A stretch of DNA of 64,000 nt from DATCMH01 sp036563505 (GCA_036563505.1 DATCMH010000002.1:310001-374000); one strand, 5' to 3'; numbered from the stretch's first letter, positions 42,893-51,611 are shown. The notes: generated by a model from the letters alone, not told the origin. Numbers and translations are program-made.

Positions 42893-44284
42893 ATGATGAA
42901 CCTTGATCCTGCCGCCGTGAGCCGCGACGCGCGGCGCCTGCGCCTCGATACCCTCGTGCGGCTTCGCTGGCTCGCCATCATCGGCCAGAGCGCCGCGGTG
43001 GCGACGGTGCATCTCGGCCTGCAGTTCCCTCTCCCCTTCGGCTGGTGCTTCCTCGTCATCGCGGCCTCGGCCTGGCTGAACCTCGGCCTGCGGATCCGCT
43101 ATCCGGCGAGCCATCGCTTGAGCGACGACGCGGCGACCTTCCTCCTTGCCTTCGACATCCTCCAGCTCGCGGTGCTCCTGTACCTGACCGGGGGTCTTCA
43201 GAACCCGTTCGCCATGCTGTTCCTGGCACCGGTCCTGATCTCGGCGACGGCCTTGCCGCCGGAGCGCACCTTGAGCCTCGGGCTCCTCGCCATCGGCGCC
43301 TCGACCCTTCTCGTCCTCGCCCACCGCCCCCTGCCCTGGTTCCGGGGCGAGACGTTCGATCTGCACTTCCTCTACGTCTCCGGGGTCTGGACCGCGATCC
43401 TCCTCGGCTCGGCCTTCACGGGCATCTACGCCTGGCGCGTGGCGGAGGAAGGCCGCCAGCTGGCTCATGCTCTCGCCGCGACCGAGCTCGTTCTCTCCCG
43501 CGAGCAGCACCTGTCCCAACTCGACGGGCTCGCGGCGGCCGCCGCCCACGAGCTCGGCACGCCGCTCGCCACCATCGCCCTCGTCGCCAAGGAGATCGGC
43601 CGCGACGCGCCTGAGGGCAGCCCGCTCGCCGACGACATCCGCCTCCTGCGCGAGCAGGTCGATCGCTGCCGCGCGATCCTCGGCACCCTCACCTCGCTCT
43701 CGAGCGAGGAGCAGGGCGGCATCCTCGAGACCATGAGCCTCGGCCATCTCATCGAGGAGATCGTGGCCCCGCAGCGGGGTCTGGGAACCCGCATCGAGGT
43801 GATCTGCGGGGGCGAAGGACCCGAGCCCGTCGGGCCGCGCAGCCCCGGGCTGCTCTACGGCCTCGGCAACATCGCCGACAACGCCGCGGATTTCGCCGCC
43901 TCCACGGTGGTCGTCACCGCCCGTTGGAGCGTCGACCAGGTCAGGATCGAGATCCGCGACGACGGTCCGGGCTTCGCACCGGACGTGCTGCTGCGGGCGG
44001 GCGAGCCCTATGTCACCACACGGAGCGCCGCGCGGCGCGAGACGGACGAGGACGGTGCCGGCAGCGGCGACATGCGCGGCGGGCTCGGGCTCGGGCTCTT
44101 CATCGCCAAGACCCTCATCGAGCGGACCGGAGCGCAGCTCGTCCTCACCAATGCCGCGCCGCCCGAGACGGGCGCGATCGTCCGCGTGACCTGGCCCCGC
44201 GCTGCTTTCGAGCGCAACGCCCGCCGGAAAGCGACCGCTCAGGCGAGCGAACCGCTGCAAAACGGCGAACCCGTTCCCATATAA
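42893..44284 (+). CDS. regB: Redox-sensing histidine kinase RegB/PrrB
   Basis: The 463-residue kinase has about six membrane helices (residues 25-180), then the H-box AAHELGTPLATI with His 219 and an HATPase domain (DNAADFA, DDGPGFAPD, GLGLGLFIAKTL). Two redox features of the family are present: the quinone-binding GGLQNPF (100-106) and a Cys at 259 (QVDRCRAIL), the position used for disulfide control in RegB. RegB regulates photosynthesis, respiration, nitrogen and carbon fixation genes through RegA. regA follows after 61 bp. Confidence 0.92.
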   Translation: MMNLDPAAVSRDARRLRLDTLVRLRWLAIIGQSAAVATVHLGLQFPLPFGWCFLVIAASAWLNLGLRIRYPASHRLSDDAATFLLAFDILQLAVLLYLTGGLQNPFAMLFLAPVLISATALPPERTLSLGLLAIGASTLLVLAHRPLPWFRGETFDLHFLYVSGVWTAILLGSAFTGIYAWRVAEEGRQLAHALAATELVLSREQHLSQLDGLAAAAAHELGTPLATIALVAKEIGRDAPEGSPLADDIRLLREQVDRCRAILGTLTSLSSEEQGGILETMSLGHLIEEIVAPQRGLGTRIEVICGGEGPEPVGPRSPGLLYGLGNIADNAADFAASTVVVTARWSVDQVRIEIRDDGPGFAPDVLLRAGEPYVTTRSAARRETDEDGAGSGDMRGGLGLGLFIAKTLIERTGAQLVLTNAAPPETGAIVRVTWPRAAFERNARRKATAQASEPLQNGEPVPI

Positions 44285-44345
44285 GGGGTTGTTTGGACAA
44301 AGCCGCCGGCGTCACGCGCGCCGCGCCCGTTGGAGCTTCCGTTCC

Positions 44346-44924
44346 ATGCTGCATGCTGACACCACCCCGGCCGACACCTCCGCCGCTTTCGAGGCGCGCA
44401 CCGACAAGAGCCTTCTCATCGTCGACGACGACCGCCCCTTCTCGGCGCGGCTCGCCCGCGCCATGGAGGCTCGGGGCTATCAGGTTCGCGTGGCGGAGAG
44501 CGTCGCGGAGGGCATCGCGGCCATTGAGGGCCAGGCGCCCGCCTTTGCGGTCATCGACATGCGCCTCGGCGACGGCAACGGCCTCGACGTGATCAGCCGC
44601 CTCAAGGAGAAGCGCCCCGAGGCCCGGGGTGTCGTGCTCACGGGTTACGGCAACATCGCCACCGCCGTCACGGCCGTGAAGATGGGCGCCTTCGACTATC
44701 TCGCGAAGCCCGCCGACGCCGACGAGATCCACGCGGCGCTGATGGCGGTGCCCGGCGAGCGCGCGACGCCCCCTGAGAACCCGATGTCCGCGGACCGCGT
44801 CCGGTGGGAGCACATTCAGCGCGTCTACGAGCTGTGCGGCCGCAACGTCTCCGAGACGGCGCGGCGGCTCAACATGCACCGCCGTACCCTGCAGCGCATC
44901 CTGGCGAAGCGCGCGCCGCGATAG
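44346..44924 (+). CDS. regA: Response regulator RegA/PrrA/ActR
   Basis: The 192-residue regulator has a receiver domain (1-130) with an acidic pocket DDD at 27-29, phosphoacceptor Asp 71 (AVIDMRLGDG), Thr 99 and Lys 121. A short linker with prolines joins a Fis-type helix-turn-helix (about 152-190; YELCGRNVSETARRLNMHRRTLQRILAKRAPR). This C-terminal end is strongly conserved in RegA orthologues and identifies the family. It receives phosphate from RegB. The ATG at 44346 is preferred because the family N-terminus begins here. Confidence 0.93.
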   Translation: MLHADTTPADTSAAFEARTDKSLLIVDDDRPFSARLARAMEARGYQVRVAESVAEGIAAIEGQAPAFAVIDMRLGDGNGLDVISRLKEKRPEARGVVLTGYGNIATAVTAVKMGAFDYLAKPADADEIHAALMAVPGERATPPENPMSADRVRWEHIQRVYELCGRNVSETARRLNMHRRTLQRILAKRAPR

Positions 44925-44938
44925 CGTGGCCCTTTCTC

Positions 44939-45056
44939 TGTCATTCCGGGGCTCGGCGAAGCCGAGAGCCCGGAACCCACGACTGGGTGAGCGGCCGCGA
45001 GCAGCACCCCACCCAGACATGGATTCCGGGCTCGCCTGCGGCGCCCCGGAATGACG
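44939..45056. repeat. REP-like palindrome, TGTCATTCCGG type (copy 1)
   Basis: It opens TGTCATTCCGGGGCTCGGCG and closes with GCGCCCCGGAATGAC, with internal hairpins CTCGGC/GCCGAG and GGGCTCG/CGAGCCC. A second copy is at 56805-56925. It follows regA in a 241-bp gap before the nitrilase-family gene. Confidence 0.8.
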
Positions 45057-45165
45057 GCAAGGTTGAGGAAGGCCTCGGTCGGACCTGACCCGTCCCGCCG
45101 TCATTGACCGGCTCGGCGCTCCGCGAAAGACTGCCCACTGACCGCCACAACTGCCGGAGCGCCCC

Positions 45166-46017
45166 ATGAAGATCGCCCTGATCCAGATGAACTCCGTCAG
45201 CGACAAGGCGGCGAACGTCGCTCAGGCGCGCGACCTCATCGCCCGCGCCGTCGACCTCGAGGGGCCGGACTGGGTGGCTCTCCCTGAGCAGTTCGACTGG
45301 GCCGGCGGCACCACCGCCGACAAGCTGCGCGAGAGCGAGGATCTGGGTTCCGGCCCCGCCTACGCCATGGCGCAGGAGATGGCGGCCAAGCACCGGATCT
45401 GGGTCCATGCCGGCAGCCTCATGGAGCGGGTGCGCGGCGAGGACAAGGTGTCGAACACGACGGTGGTCTTCGACCGCTCCGGGCGCGAGGTGGCGCGCTA
45501 CCGCAAGATCCATCTCTTCGACATCACCGCGCCGGACGGCGCGGTCTACAACGAATCGGCGGCGGTGAAGCCGGGGCGCGAGGTCGTCACCTACGAGTGC
45601 GAGGGTCTCACCGTCGGCTGCGCCATCTGCTACGACCTGCGCTTCCCCGACCTGTTCCAGGCGCTCGCGGCGGCAGGCGCCGACCTCATCGTGCTACCGG
45701 CCGCCTTCACGCTCCAGACCGGCAAGGACCACTGGGAGGTACTCTGCCGGGCCCGGGCCATCGAGACGCAGGCCTACTTCGCGGCGCCCGCCCAGACGGG
45801 CAGCTTCCTCGCCAAGGGCGAGCGCCGGCAAACCTACGGCCATTCCCTCATCGTCGACCCCTGGGGTCACGTCGTCGCCAAAGCCTCGGACGGAATCGGC
45901 CACGTCACGACCCGCCTCGATCCGGCGCTGATCGCCAGGGTCCGGCAGCAGATCCCGCTGGCATCCCACAAGGTGCCCGGCCTCGCGGTGCCGCCCCGCC
46001 GGGGCGAGGCGGCGTAA
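45166..46017 (+). CDS. Carbon-nitrogen hydrolase (Nit1/deaminated-glutathione-amidase-like)
   Basis: The 283-residue nitrilase-superfamily enzyme has the Glu-Lys-Cys catalytic set: Glu 41 in LPEQFDWAG, Lys 114 in RYRKIHLFD and Cys 155 in GCAICYDLRFPDLFQAL. The NESAAVKPG and ICYDLRFP features match the Nit1/Nit2 branch, which removes amide groups from damaged glutathione or omega-amidated acids. The physiological substrate is inferred. The gene stands alone between the repeat and the ArsR gene. Confidence 0.85.
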   Translation: MKIALIQMNSVSDKAANVAQARDLIARAVDLEGPDWVALPEQFDWAGGTTADKLRESEDLGSGPAYAMAQEMAAKHRIWVHAGSLMERVRGEDKVSNTTVVFDRSGREVARYRKIHLFDITAPDGAVYNESAAVKPGREVVTYECEGLTVGCAICYDLRFPDLFQALAAAGADLIVLPAAFTLQTGKDHWEVLCRARAIETQAYFAAPAQTGSFLAKGERRQTYGHSLIVDPWGHVVAKASDGIGHVTTRLDPALIARVRQQIPLASHKVPGLAVPPRRGEAA

Positions 46018-46024
46018 GCGGCTC

Positions 46025-46756
46025 TCAATCAGCTCGGATGCCGAAAGCCTCGGCGTAGCCCCGCCGGCCCGCCTGAGTCACGGCGACGGCCCGGCTGTCC
46101 TTCACCGGCGCGATCCAGCCTAAAGCGAGGGAGCGGTCGCGCAGGGCCGTGCCGAGGCGCCCCGCGAAATGCGGCCGGCGCTCGCTCCAGTCGAGGCAGG
46201 TGCGGCACAGGGGACGGCGCGCGCCCGAGGCCGCGAGATCGATCCCGAAATCGGCGAGGAAGCCGCTTCCGGCCTCGGTCACGAGACCCGTTCCGTCGCC
46301 TCCAATCACCACGTGCCCGCGCTCCGCGAGGCTGTCGGCCAGCGCCGTGCCGAGCCGTCCGGCCAAGTGATCGTAGCAGGTGCGGGCGGCACGCATCGCC
46401 TCGTCCCGCGGCCCCGTCCTGGGCTGGCGCGGTGCGCCGGCGGCAGCGATGTTCATGAGGCCCTCAATGGCCTGAGCGACGTCGGGCGAAGCGAGGCGGT
46501 GGTAGCGGTGACGCCCCTGCCGCTCCTCGGCGGTGAGGCGCGCGGCCTTCAGCTTGGCGAGGTGCCCGCTCGCCGTGGACGCGCTGATCCCGGCGGCGTA
46601 GGCGAGCTCGCCCGCCGTCAGCGCCCGGCCCGCCATCAAGGCAAACAGCATGTTGGCGCGGGCCGGGTCGCCGATCAGGGCGGCGATGCCGGCCAGGGTG
46701 TTGGGGGAGAGAGCTGTGGGCGTGTCCGCGATCATGGCCACGAGGTTACAAGGCAT
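46025..46756 (-). CDS. ArsR-family transcriptional regulator with C-terminal domain
   Basis: The 243-residue protein has an N-terminal winged helix (about 15-90; AGIAALIGDPARANMLFALMAGRALTAGELAYAAGISASTASGHLAKLKAARLTAEERQGRHRYHRLA), typical of ArsR/SmtB regulators, and a larger C-terminal part with RRPLCRTCLDWSERRPHFAGRLG. The Cys pair C-R-T-C could bind metal or sense redox, though the classical ArsR metal site is not visible. The start may be the ATG at 46756 or 46735. It converges on the hydrolase gene and is divergent from the DMT exporter, which it may regulate. Confidence 0.8.
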   Translation of the reverse strand: MPCNLVAMIADTPTALSPNTLAGIAALIGDPARANMLFALMAGRALTAGELAYAAGISASTASGHLAKLKAARLTAEERQGRHRYHRLASPDVAQAIEGLMNIAAAGAPRQPRTGPRDEAMRAARTCYDHLAGRLGTALADSLAERGHVVIGGDGTGLVTEAGSGFLADFGIDLAASGARRPLCRTCLDWSERRPHFAGRLGTALRDRSLALGWIAPVKDSRAVAVTQAGRRGYAEAFGIRAD

Positions 46757-46861
46757 CTGCGCCCCGGTCAGCCTCGAACGGTTCGGCCGCGACCGAAGCG
46801 ATCGGGGCGAAACGGCGCCCCGGACCGACCTATAACGGCTGCCTCAGCCCCCGGAGCCACC

Positions 46862-47788
46862 ATGTCCGCCTCGCCCCTGTCCTCGCGTGCCGCCGCAGCG
46901 CTCCCGACGGCGCGCCTTCCCGACTACGCCCTCCTCGTACTTCTCGCGAGCGTCTGGGGCGCGTCCTACACCTTCATCAAGCTCGGGGTGGAAACGATCC
47001 CGCCGGTGACCCTGATCGCGGCGCGCACCCTCATCGCCGGGCTGATCCTCGCCGGAATTATGCGCGTGCGCGGCGTTCGCTGGCCCCGCGACCGCGCGAC
47101 CTGGCGCTCGTTCCTGATCCAGGCCTGCCTTAACAGCGTCGTGCCTTTCACGCTGATCGCCTGGGCGGAGCTCACGGTCGAAGCCGGCACGGCGGCGATC
47201 CTCAACGCGACGACGCCGATCTTCACCTTCCTGATCACCTGGGGACTGACGCGCCACGAGCCGGCGACCGGGCGCAAGCTCTTGGGCGTCACGGCGGGGC
47301 TCGTCGGCACCTGTCTCGTGATCGGGCCGCAGGCGCTTCAAGGCCTGGGGCGGGAATTCACCAGCCAGCTCGCCATCGTCGCCGCCACGATCTGCTACGC
47401 CTTCGCCGCCATCTACGGGCGGCGATTCTCCACCATCGACCCAACGGTGCCCGCGGCGGGCTCGCTACTCGCCGGCGCCGCCCTCCTGATCCCGATCAGC
47501 CTCATCCTCGACCGGCCCTGGACGCTCGCGCCGTCGCAGAGTTCCGTGTTGGCGCTGATCGGCCTCGCCACGGTCTCGACGGCGCTGGCCTTCACCATCT
47601 ATTTCCGGCTGATCCGAACGCTCGGCTCCGTCGCGACGACGGCGCAGGGATACCTGCGGGTGCCCGTCGGGGTCGCGATCGGCGTCATGGCGCTCGGTGA
47701 GGCGCTTGCTCCGACCGTCTGGATCGGCCTCGCCTTCACGCTCGTCGGCGTCGTCGCGATGACCTTTCCGGCGGCGAAGGGGCGCTGA
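46862..47788 (+). CDS. EamA/DMT-superfamily transporter
   Basis: The 308-residue hydrophobic protein has ten membrane helices in two EamA repeats. Markers are ALLVLLASVWGASYTFIKLGVETIPPVTLIAARTLIAGLIL and the ACLNSVVPFTLIAWAE and LNATTPIFTFLITW blocks, typical of the RhaT/EamA drug/metabolite transporter group. Substrate is unknown. ATG at 46862 has GGAGCC directly upstream. It is divergent from the ArsR-family gene with a 105-bp gap, which could hold a regulated promoter. Confidence 0.85.
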   Translation: MSASPLSSRAAAALPTARLPDYALLVLLASVWGASYTFIKLGVETIPPVTLIAARTLIAGLILAGIMRVRGVRWPRDRATWRSFLIQACLNSVVPFTLIAWAELTVEAGTAAILNATTPIFTFLITWGLTRHEPATGRKLLGVTAGLVGTCLVIGPQALQGLGREFTSQLAIVAATICYAFAAIYGRRFSTIDPTVPAAGSLLAGAALLIPISLILDRPWTLAPSQSSVLALIGLATVSTALAFTIYFRLIRTLGSVATTAQGYLRVPVGVAIGVMALGEALAPTVWIGLAFTLVGVVAMTFPAAKGR

Positions 47789-47794
47789 ACGACG

Positions 47795-48445
47795 CTACTG
47801 CGTGGCCGGCGCCTCGTCGCCCCACACCGCCTTGAGGCGGGCGTCCCGGCCGCAATTCCAGCGGTAGAACTTATACTTGGACGGGTTCTTCACGTAGTAG
47901 TCCTGGTGGTACTCCTCCGCGACGTAGAAGGGCGCGGCGTCCACCAACGGCGTGACGATCGGGCGGTCAAAGCGCTTGGAGTCCACAAGCCGCTGTTTCG
48001 AGGCCTCGGCGAGGCGGCGCTGCTCCGGGTCGTGGGCGAAGATCGCCGTCCGATAGGACTTACCCCGGTCGCAGAACTGGCCGCCCGCATCGAGCGGGTC
48101 GACGTTGCGCCAGAACGTCTCGAGAAGGGTGTCGTAGGACACCCTCTTCGGATCGTAGACGACGCGCAGGGCCTCGTAGTGCCCCGTATCGCTGGTGGTG
48201 ACCTCACGATAGGTCGCCCCAGGAACACGTCCGCCGGTGTAGCCAGAAGTCGTCGAGACGACGCCCGCGAGCTTGTCGAAGGGCGGCTCCATGCACCAGA
48301 AGCAGCCACCGGCGAAGGTCGCAACGGCAAGCCCCGCGGGCGGCGCCTCCGCCGCGCGGGTGCGCTCCTCGGCCAAGAGCAGGCTTCCGCCGACCAGGGT
48401 CAAGCCGGCGGCGAGCGCCAGCGCCGCGATTCGACGGGTGATCAC
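47795..48445 (-). CDS. msrA: Peptide methionine sulfoxide reductase A, exported
   Basis: The 216-residue enzyme has an N-terminal signal (about 1-32, rich in Ala and Leu) and the MsrA active site GGCFWCME with Cys 48 (catalytic) and Cys 51. Its terminal part has YVAEEYHQDYYVKNPSKYKFYRWNCGRDARL, with a resolving Cys. It reduces methionine-S-sulfoxide. The GTG start overlaps the msrB stop (GTGA), so it is translated with msrB. An upstream in-frame ATG would start inside msrB and is rejected. Both proteins appear targeted outside the cytoplasm. Confidence 0.88.
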   Translation of the reverse strand: MITRRIAALALAAGLTLVGGSLLLAEERTRAAEAPPAGLAVATFAGGCFWCMEPPFDKLAGVVSTTSGYTGGRVPGATYREVTTSDTGHYEALRVVYDPKRVSYDTLLETFWRNVDPLDAGGQFCDRGKSYRTAIFAHDPEQRRLAEASKQRLVDSKRFDRPIVTPLVDAAPFYVAEEYHQDYYVKNPSKYKFYRWNCGRDARLKAVWGDEAPATQ

Positions 48446-48948
48446 GCGGCCTCCGCCGGGCGGAACGTCATCGCAACCCCGTTCATACAGTAGCGCAAAC
48501 CGGTGGGCTTCGGCCCGTCGTCGAAGACGTGGCCGAGATGGCCGCCGCACCGCGAGCAGTGCACTTCCGTGCGCGTCATGAAGAACTTGCGGTCCTCCGA
48601 GGTGCCGACGGCGCCCTCGATCGGCTGGTAGAAGCTCGGCCAGCCGGTGCCGGAGTCAAACTTCGTCTCCGACGAGAACAGAGCCTGGTCGCAGCCGGCG
48701 CAATGGAAGGCACCGCGGCGCTTTTCGCGGTCGAGGGGGCTCGTCCCGGCGCGCTCCGTGCCGTGCTTGCGCAGCACCGCGTACTGGTCCGGGGTGAGCT
48801 TCTTCTTCCACTCCGCATCGGACAGCGAGACCTGAAACGTCTTGGTGGCGCCGGCGGCCTCGGCCGGCTGGTCGAACAGGCGGTCGAGGCCGAGCCCGGC
48901 GGCGGCCGTGCCGAGTGCCCCGAGCCCGAGGGTGCGTCTCGTCATCAT
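48442..48948 (-). CDS. msrB: Peptide methionine sulfoxide reductase B, Tat-exported
   Basis: The 168-residue protein starts MMTRRTLGLGALGTAAAGLG, a twin-arginine signal. The MsrB domain has zinc-binding CAGC (83-86) and CSRC (131-134), and the catalytic Cys 154 in RYCMNGVAMTF. It reduces methionine-R-sulfoxide. The Tat signal puts it in the periplasm, where the envelope proteins it repairs are. It heads the msrB-msrA operon and is divergent from the PhyH-like gene. Confidence 0.9.
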   Translation of the reverse strand: MMTRRTLGLGALGTAAAGLGLDRLFDQPAEAAGATKTFQVSLSDAEWKKKLTPDQYAVLRKHGTERAGTSPLDREKRRGAFHCAGCDQALFSSETKFDSGTGWPSFYQPIEGAVGTSEDRKFFMTRTEVHCSRCGGHLGHVFDDGPKPTGLRYCMNGVAMTFRPAEAA

Positions 48949-49155
48949 CGAAATCTCCTGCGAACGCTTAAGCGTCCGTGCCTTTACGATATGGGGATGG
49001 CAGAGGTTTCAGACCACGCCGCCCCGGTTCACGAATCGGTGTCGCAGGAACCCAGCGAAGCCGGCGACATGCCCAAGCTTGCCCACTCTCGCCGCAGTTG
49101 CCCCGCACGGCTCGACGGCACGGCGCCGTGGGAGCGCCCGGGAGGAGCCAACGCC

Positions 49156-50010
49156 ATGACAGCCACCCTCGCAGCCCGGCCGCCGGCCGGCGCGCACACG
49201 AACCCCGAGATCGCCGCCGCCGTCGAGACGCTCTATCAGGACGGGATCGTGGGCAAGAGAGGCGCCTTCGCGCGCGACTGGGCCGAGGCGATGCGCGAGG
49301 ACATGATGACGGCCTTCTGGTCGGCCATTCAGCGCCCGGGCGGAGCCGTGGGGCGGGGCCCGCGGCGCTGGTACGTCGAGGTCCATCCCCAGGACATCCG
49401 CGGCTTCGTCGACCTCGTGACGCATCCTTGGGTGACGGCGATGTGCGAGGCGGTGCTCGGCCCGGACTACGAGATCGTCGAGATCGGCTTCGACACTCCC
49501 GTCCAGGGCGCCAAGCGCCAGCCCTGGCACCGTGACTTCCCCTCGCCGGCCGACACCTACGAAGGGCGGCGCATCACGTCGCTGGCCTTCAACCTGACGG
49601 GCGTCGACGTCACCCCGGACATGGGTCCCTTCGAGATCGCGCCCGGCACCCAGTGGGACGACGGCCGCACCTGGAAACACGAGATGTTTCCGGCGGAGGA
49701 ACTGTGGGGCCGCTTCGAGGAGCGGGCGGTGAAGAAATTCCCGCAGCTCGGAGACATCTCCTGCCGCTCGGCCGTGACGGTGCATCGCGGCACGACGCAC
49801 CACTCGCCGATCGCCCGGCCCGTGCTCGTGCTCGGTGTCGACGCGCCGGGCGCCGGCCACGCCGCGCTCCACGACATGATGGTGACCAAGGACTACTACG
49901 ATGCTCTGCCGCAGAGCGTGCGCGACCACCTCGTCTGCCGTGTCGTCGATCAGCTCGTGCCCGTGACGCAGAAGCACGACATCGAGGGTCTCGTGATGGG
50001 GGCTGAGTGA
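49156..50010 (+). CDS. Phytanoyl-CoA dioxygenase (PhyH) family protein
   Basis: The 284-residue protein has the PhyH fold: metal ligands His 125 and Asp 127 in PWHRDFPSP, and a distal His in VHRGTTHHSPI (about 215). DMGPFEIAPGTQW is typical of these 2-oxoglutarate/Fe(II) dioxygenases. The substrate is unknown; family members hydroxylate CoA thioesters, ectoine or natural products. ATG at 49156 follows GGGAGGAG. Upstream in-frame starts would add a low-complexity stretch. Confidence 0.82.
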   Translation: MTATLAARPPAGAHTNPEIAAAVETLYQDGIVGKRGAFARDWAEAMREDMMTAFWSAIQRPGGAVGRGPRRWYVEVHPQDIRGFVDLVTHPWVTAMCEAVLGPDYEIVEIGFDTPVQGAKRQPWHRDFPSPADTYEGRRITSLAFNLTGVDVTPDMGPFEIAPGTQWDDGRTWKHEMFPAEELWGRFEERAVKKFPQLGDISCRSAVTVHRGTTHHSPIARPVLVLGVDAPGAGHAALHDMMVTKDYYDALPQSVRDHLVCRVVDQLVPVTQKHDIEGLVMGAE

Positions 50011-50154
50011 GCGTCCGCCAGCACACGTCAAGCTTTCTTCAAGAATGAACGCTGGGTGAACAACGAGGCACGGGCAATTTTCAGGTTCGTACCTGTACAG
50101 TTCTAGCAATGGTCCAGATGACCGAAAGTTAATGTGTTCGTCGGTCTGATCACT

Positions 50155-50179
50155 GGAACCAAAGGTGAACTGATCGGTT
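50155..50179 (+). promoter_or_regulatory. Possible EcfG-type stress promoter
   Basis: GGAAC (50155-50159), then 16 bp and GGTT (50176-50179), upstream of the Gly/Tyr-rich gene. The EcfG consensus in alphaproteobacteria is GGAAC at -35 and CGTT-like at -10; the -10 match is imperfect. Confidence 0.3.
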
Positions 50180-50213
50180 TCCCGGTCCGATCTTCGTGTC
50201 TGAGGAGAGAACC

Positions 50214-50696
50214 ATGTCGAGCATCGTCTCGAAGACTAAGAAGGCTCTGGTGGGCGGTCTTGCCGCACTCACCCTCGGCGGCGCCATGATCGCGTCGTCG
50301 GCCCCCGCCCAGGCTCAGTTCTACGGCGGCTACGGCCATGGCTTCCGCCATGGCGGCTACTACGGCGGCGGGTTCGCCCGTCCGGTCGGGTTCCACGGCG
50401 GCTATGGTCGTCCGGTTGGCTTCTACGGGCACCGTTATGCCCGTCCGGTCGGCTTCTACGGCCCGCGCGCCTACGGCTATGGCCCGCGCTACTATCGTCG
50501 CGGCTACAACGGCGGCGCAGTGGCGGCCGGCTTGGTCGGCGGTCTGGCGCTCGGCGCTCTGGCGACGAACGCTTACCGCCCGGCCTACTACGGCGGCTAC
50601 GGTGTGCCGGTCGCGTCCGAGTGCGTCGTGCAGCGCCGTCGCGTGGTCGATGATTTCGGCCGCGTCTTCGTCCAGCGCGAGCGCGTCTGCTACTAA
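50214..50696 (+). CDS. Exported Gly/Tyr/Arg-rich protein with ARPVGFYG repeats
   Basis: The 160-residue protein has a signal peptide (SSIVSKTKKALVGGLAALTL, ending ASSAPAQAQ). Its mature part is made of Gly, Tyr, Arg and His with three imperfect repeats: ARPVGFHG, GRPVGFYG and ARPVGFYG, spaced about 11 residues. A glycine-zipper-like segment follows (AVAAGLVGGLALGALATNAY), then a conserved-looking C-terminus with Cys in SECVVQRRRVV and RVCY. Similar proteins are often annotated as sulfur-globule-like or hypothetical in Methylobacterium. Function unknown. ATG follows GAGGAGAG; a terminator lies downstream, so it is monocistronic. Confidence 0.75.
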   Translation: MSSIVSKTKKALVGGLAALTLGGAMIASSAPAQAQFYGGYGHGFRHGGYYGGGFARPVGFHGGYGRPVGFYGHRYARPVGFYGPRAYGYGPRYYRRGYNGGAVAAGLVGGLALGALATNAYRPAYYGGYGVPVASECVVQRRRVVDDFGRVFVQRERVCY

Positions 50697-50718
50697 GCGT
50701 TTCGGCAACGACGCCTTG

Positions 50719-50748
50719 AGGCCCCGCTCTCCGGAGCGGGGCCTTTTT
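50719..50748 (+). terminator. Intrinsic terminator after the Gly/Tyr-rich gene
   Basis: GGCCCCGCT and AGCGGGGCC pair around CTCCGG-like bases and are followed by TTTTT. Confidence 0.9.
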
Positions 50749-50874
50749 CGTGTCAGGGCCCCGTGCTCCTAAGCTGAACGGCAGGTGAGGGTCGCGGGTC
50801 AGGGCCGGTTCAGGGGCGATCCGCCACTCTCCTCCTCACGCCGGACGATGATCCGGCCTCTCAGGAGCCTTTCG

Positions 50875-51255
50875 ATGCGCAAGCTGTCCCTCGTCACCCT
50901 CGCAGCCCTTGTTCTCGTCGCGGCGACGCCGCTCGCGGCCCAGACTGCCGCGCCGACTGCGCCCGCGAAGCCCGCAGCCCCGGCCGTCGCCGCCCCCGCG
51001 CAGCCCGCGACCCCGACGAAGCCCACCGCTCCGGCCACGACGAACGCGACCGCGCCCGCCGCGACCCTTCTCGACATCAACTCCGCTTCGAAGGATGAGC
51101 TCGACAAGCTGCCGGGCATCGGCGCGGCGCGCGCGGAGGCGATCGTCAAGGGCCGGCCCTACAAGGGCAAGGACGAGCTCGTCGCCAAGAAGATCATCCC
51201 CGACACGGTCTACGACGGCATCAAGGACAAGATCGTCGCCCGGCAGAAGTCGTAA
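50875..51255 (+). CDS. ComEA-like helix-hairpin-helix protein, exported
   Basis: The 126-residue protein has a signal peptide (MRKLSLVTLAALVLVAATPLAAQ) and a Pro/Ala/Thr-rich linker (24-62). One helix-hairpin-helix domain at about 64-110 (LLDINSASKDELDKLPGIGAARAEAIVKGRPYKGKDEL) follows. This is the ComEA-type domain that binds DNA; here it would lie in the periplasm. No other competence gene is nearby, so a DNA-uptake role is unproven. The ATG follows CAGGAG. Confidence 0.8.
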   Translation: MRKLSLVTLAALVLVAATPLAAQTAAPTAPAKPAAPAVAAPAQPATPTKPTAPATTNATAPAATLLDINSASKDELDKLPGIGAARAEAIVKGRPYKGKDELVAKKIIPDTVYDGIKDKIVARQKS

Positions 51256-51320
51256 GCGGTCGGGACAGTCTTTCGACTCGGCCGTTTCGGGGCGGCACCG
51301 CTTCGCGAACGGCCCAGCGC

Positions 51321-51374
51321 CCACCCCACCCGTCCGGCTTGCGCCGGCCACCCTCCCCGCAGGCGGGGAGGGAT
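51321..51374. repeat. Palindromic element family B
   Basis: CCCCACCCGTCC, hairpin CGGCTT/GCCGG-like, GCCACCCTCCCCGC...GCGGGGAGGGAT. Same family as 17587-17639. The 574-bp gap 51256-51829 holds this unit, a family A copy and an inverted B copy, and no gene. Confidence 0.65.
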
Positions 51375-51398
51375 CAGGGGCGCGGCGGCGCGTCTCTT

Positions 51399-51591
51399 CC
51401 CTCTCCCCTTGCGGGAGAGGGTGGCCCCGCGTCAGCGAGGTCGGGAGAGGGGGGCGGCGCGAAGCGGCGCACGGCCGACAGGCCGATCAGGGTCTCTCCG
51501 CTCCAAGCAACCTGATCGCTTCGCGAGGCGCTGCGCGCCACCCCTCATCCGCCCTGCCTCGCAGGGCACCTTCTCCCTCAAGGGGAGAAGG
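51399..51591. repeat. Palindromic element family A
   Basis: A 193-bp copy in the same orientation as 38405-38584: CCCTCTCCCCTTGCGGGAGA, GGTGGCCCCGCG, TCGGGAGAGGGG, a middle with GCCGATCAGGG, CCACCCCTCATCCGCCCTGC-CTC-GCAGGG and the right end CACCTTCTCCCTCAAGGGGA. Confidence 0.8.
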
Positions 51592-51611
51592 AGGGCGCAC
51601 GATCGCCCCTC

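Noticed and set aside
48529..49155. Long N-terminal extension of the PhyH-like protein
   Set aside because: It runs antisense through msrB; the ATG at 49156 has a good ribosome-binding site and the domain starts after it.
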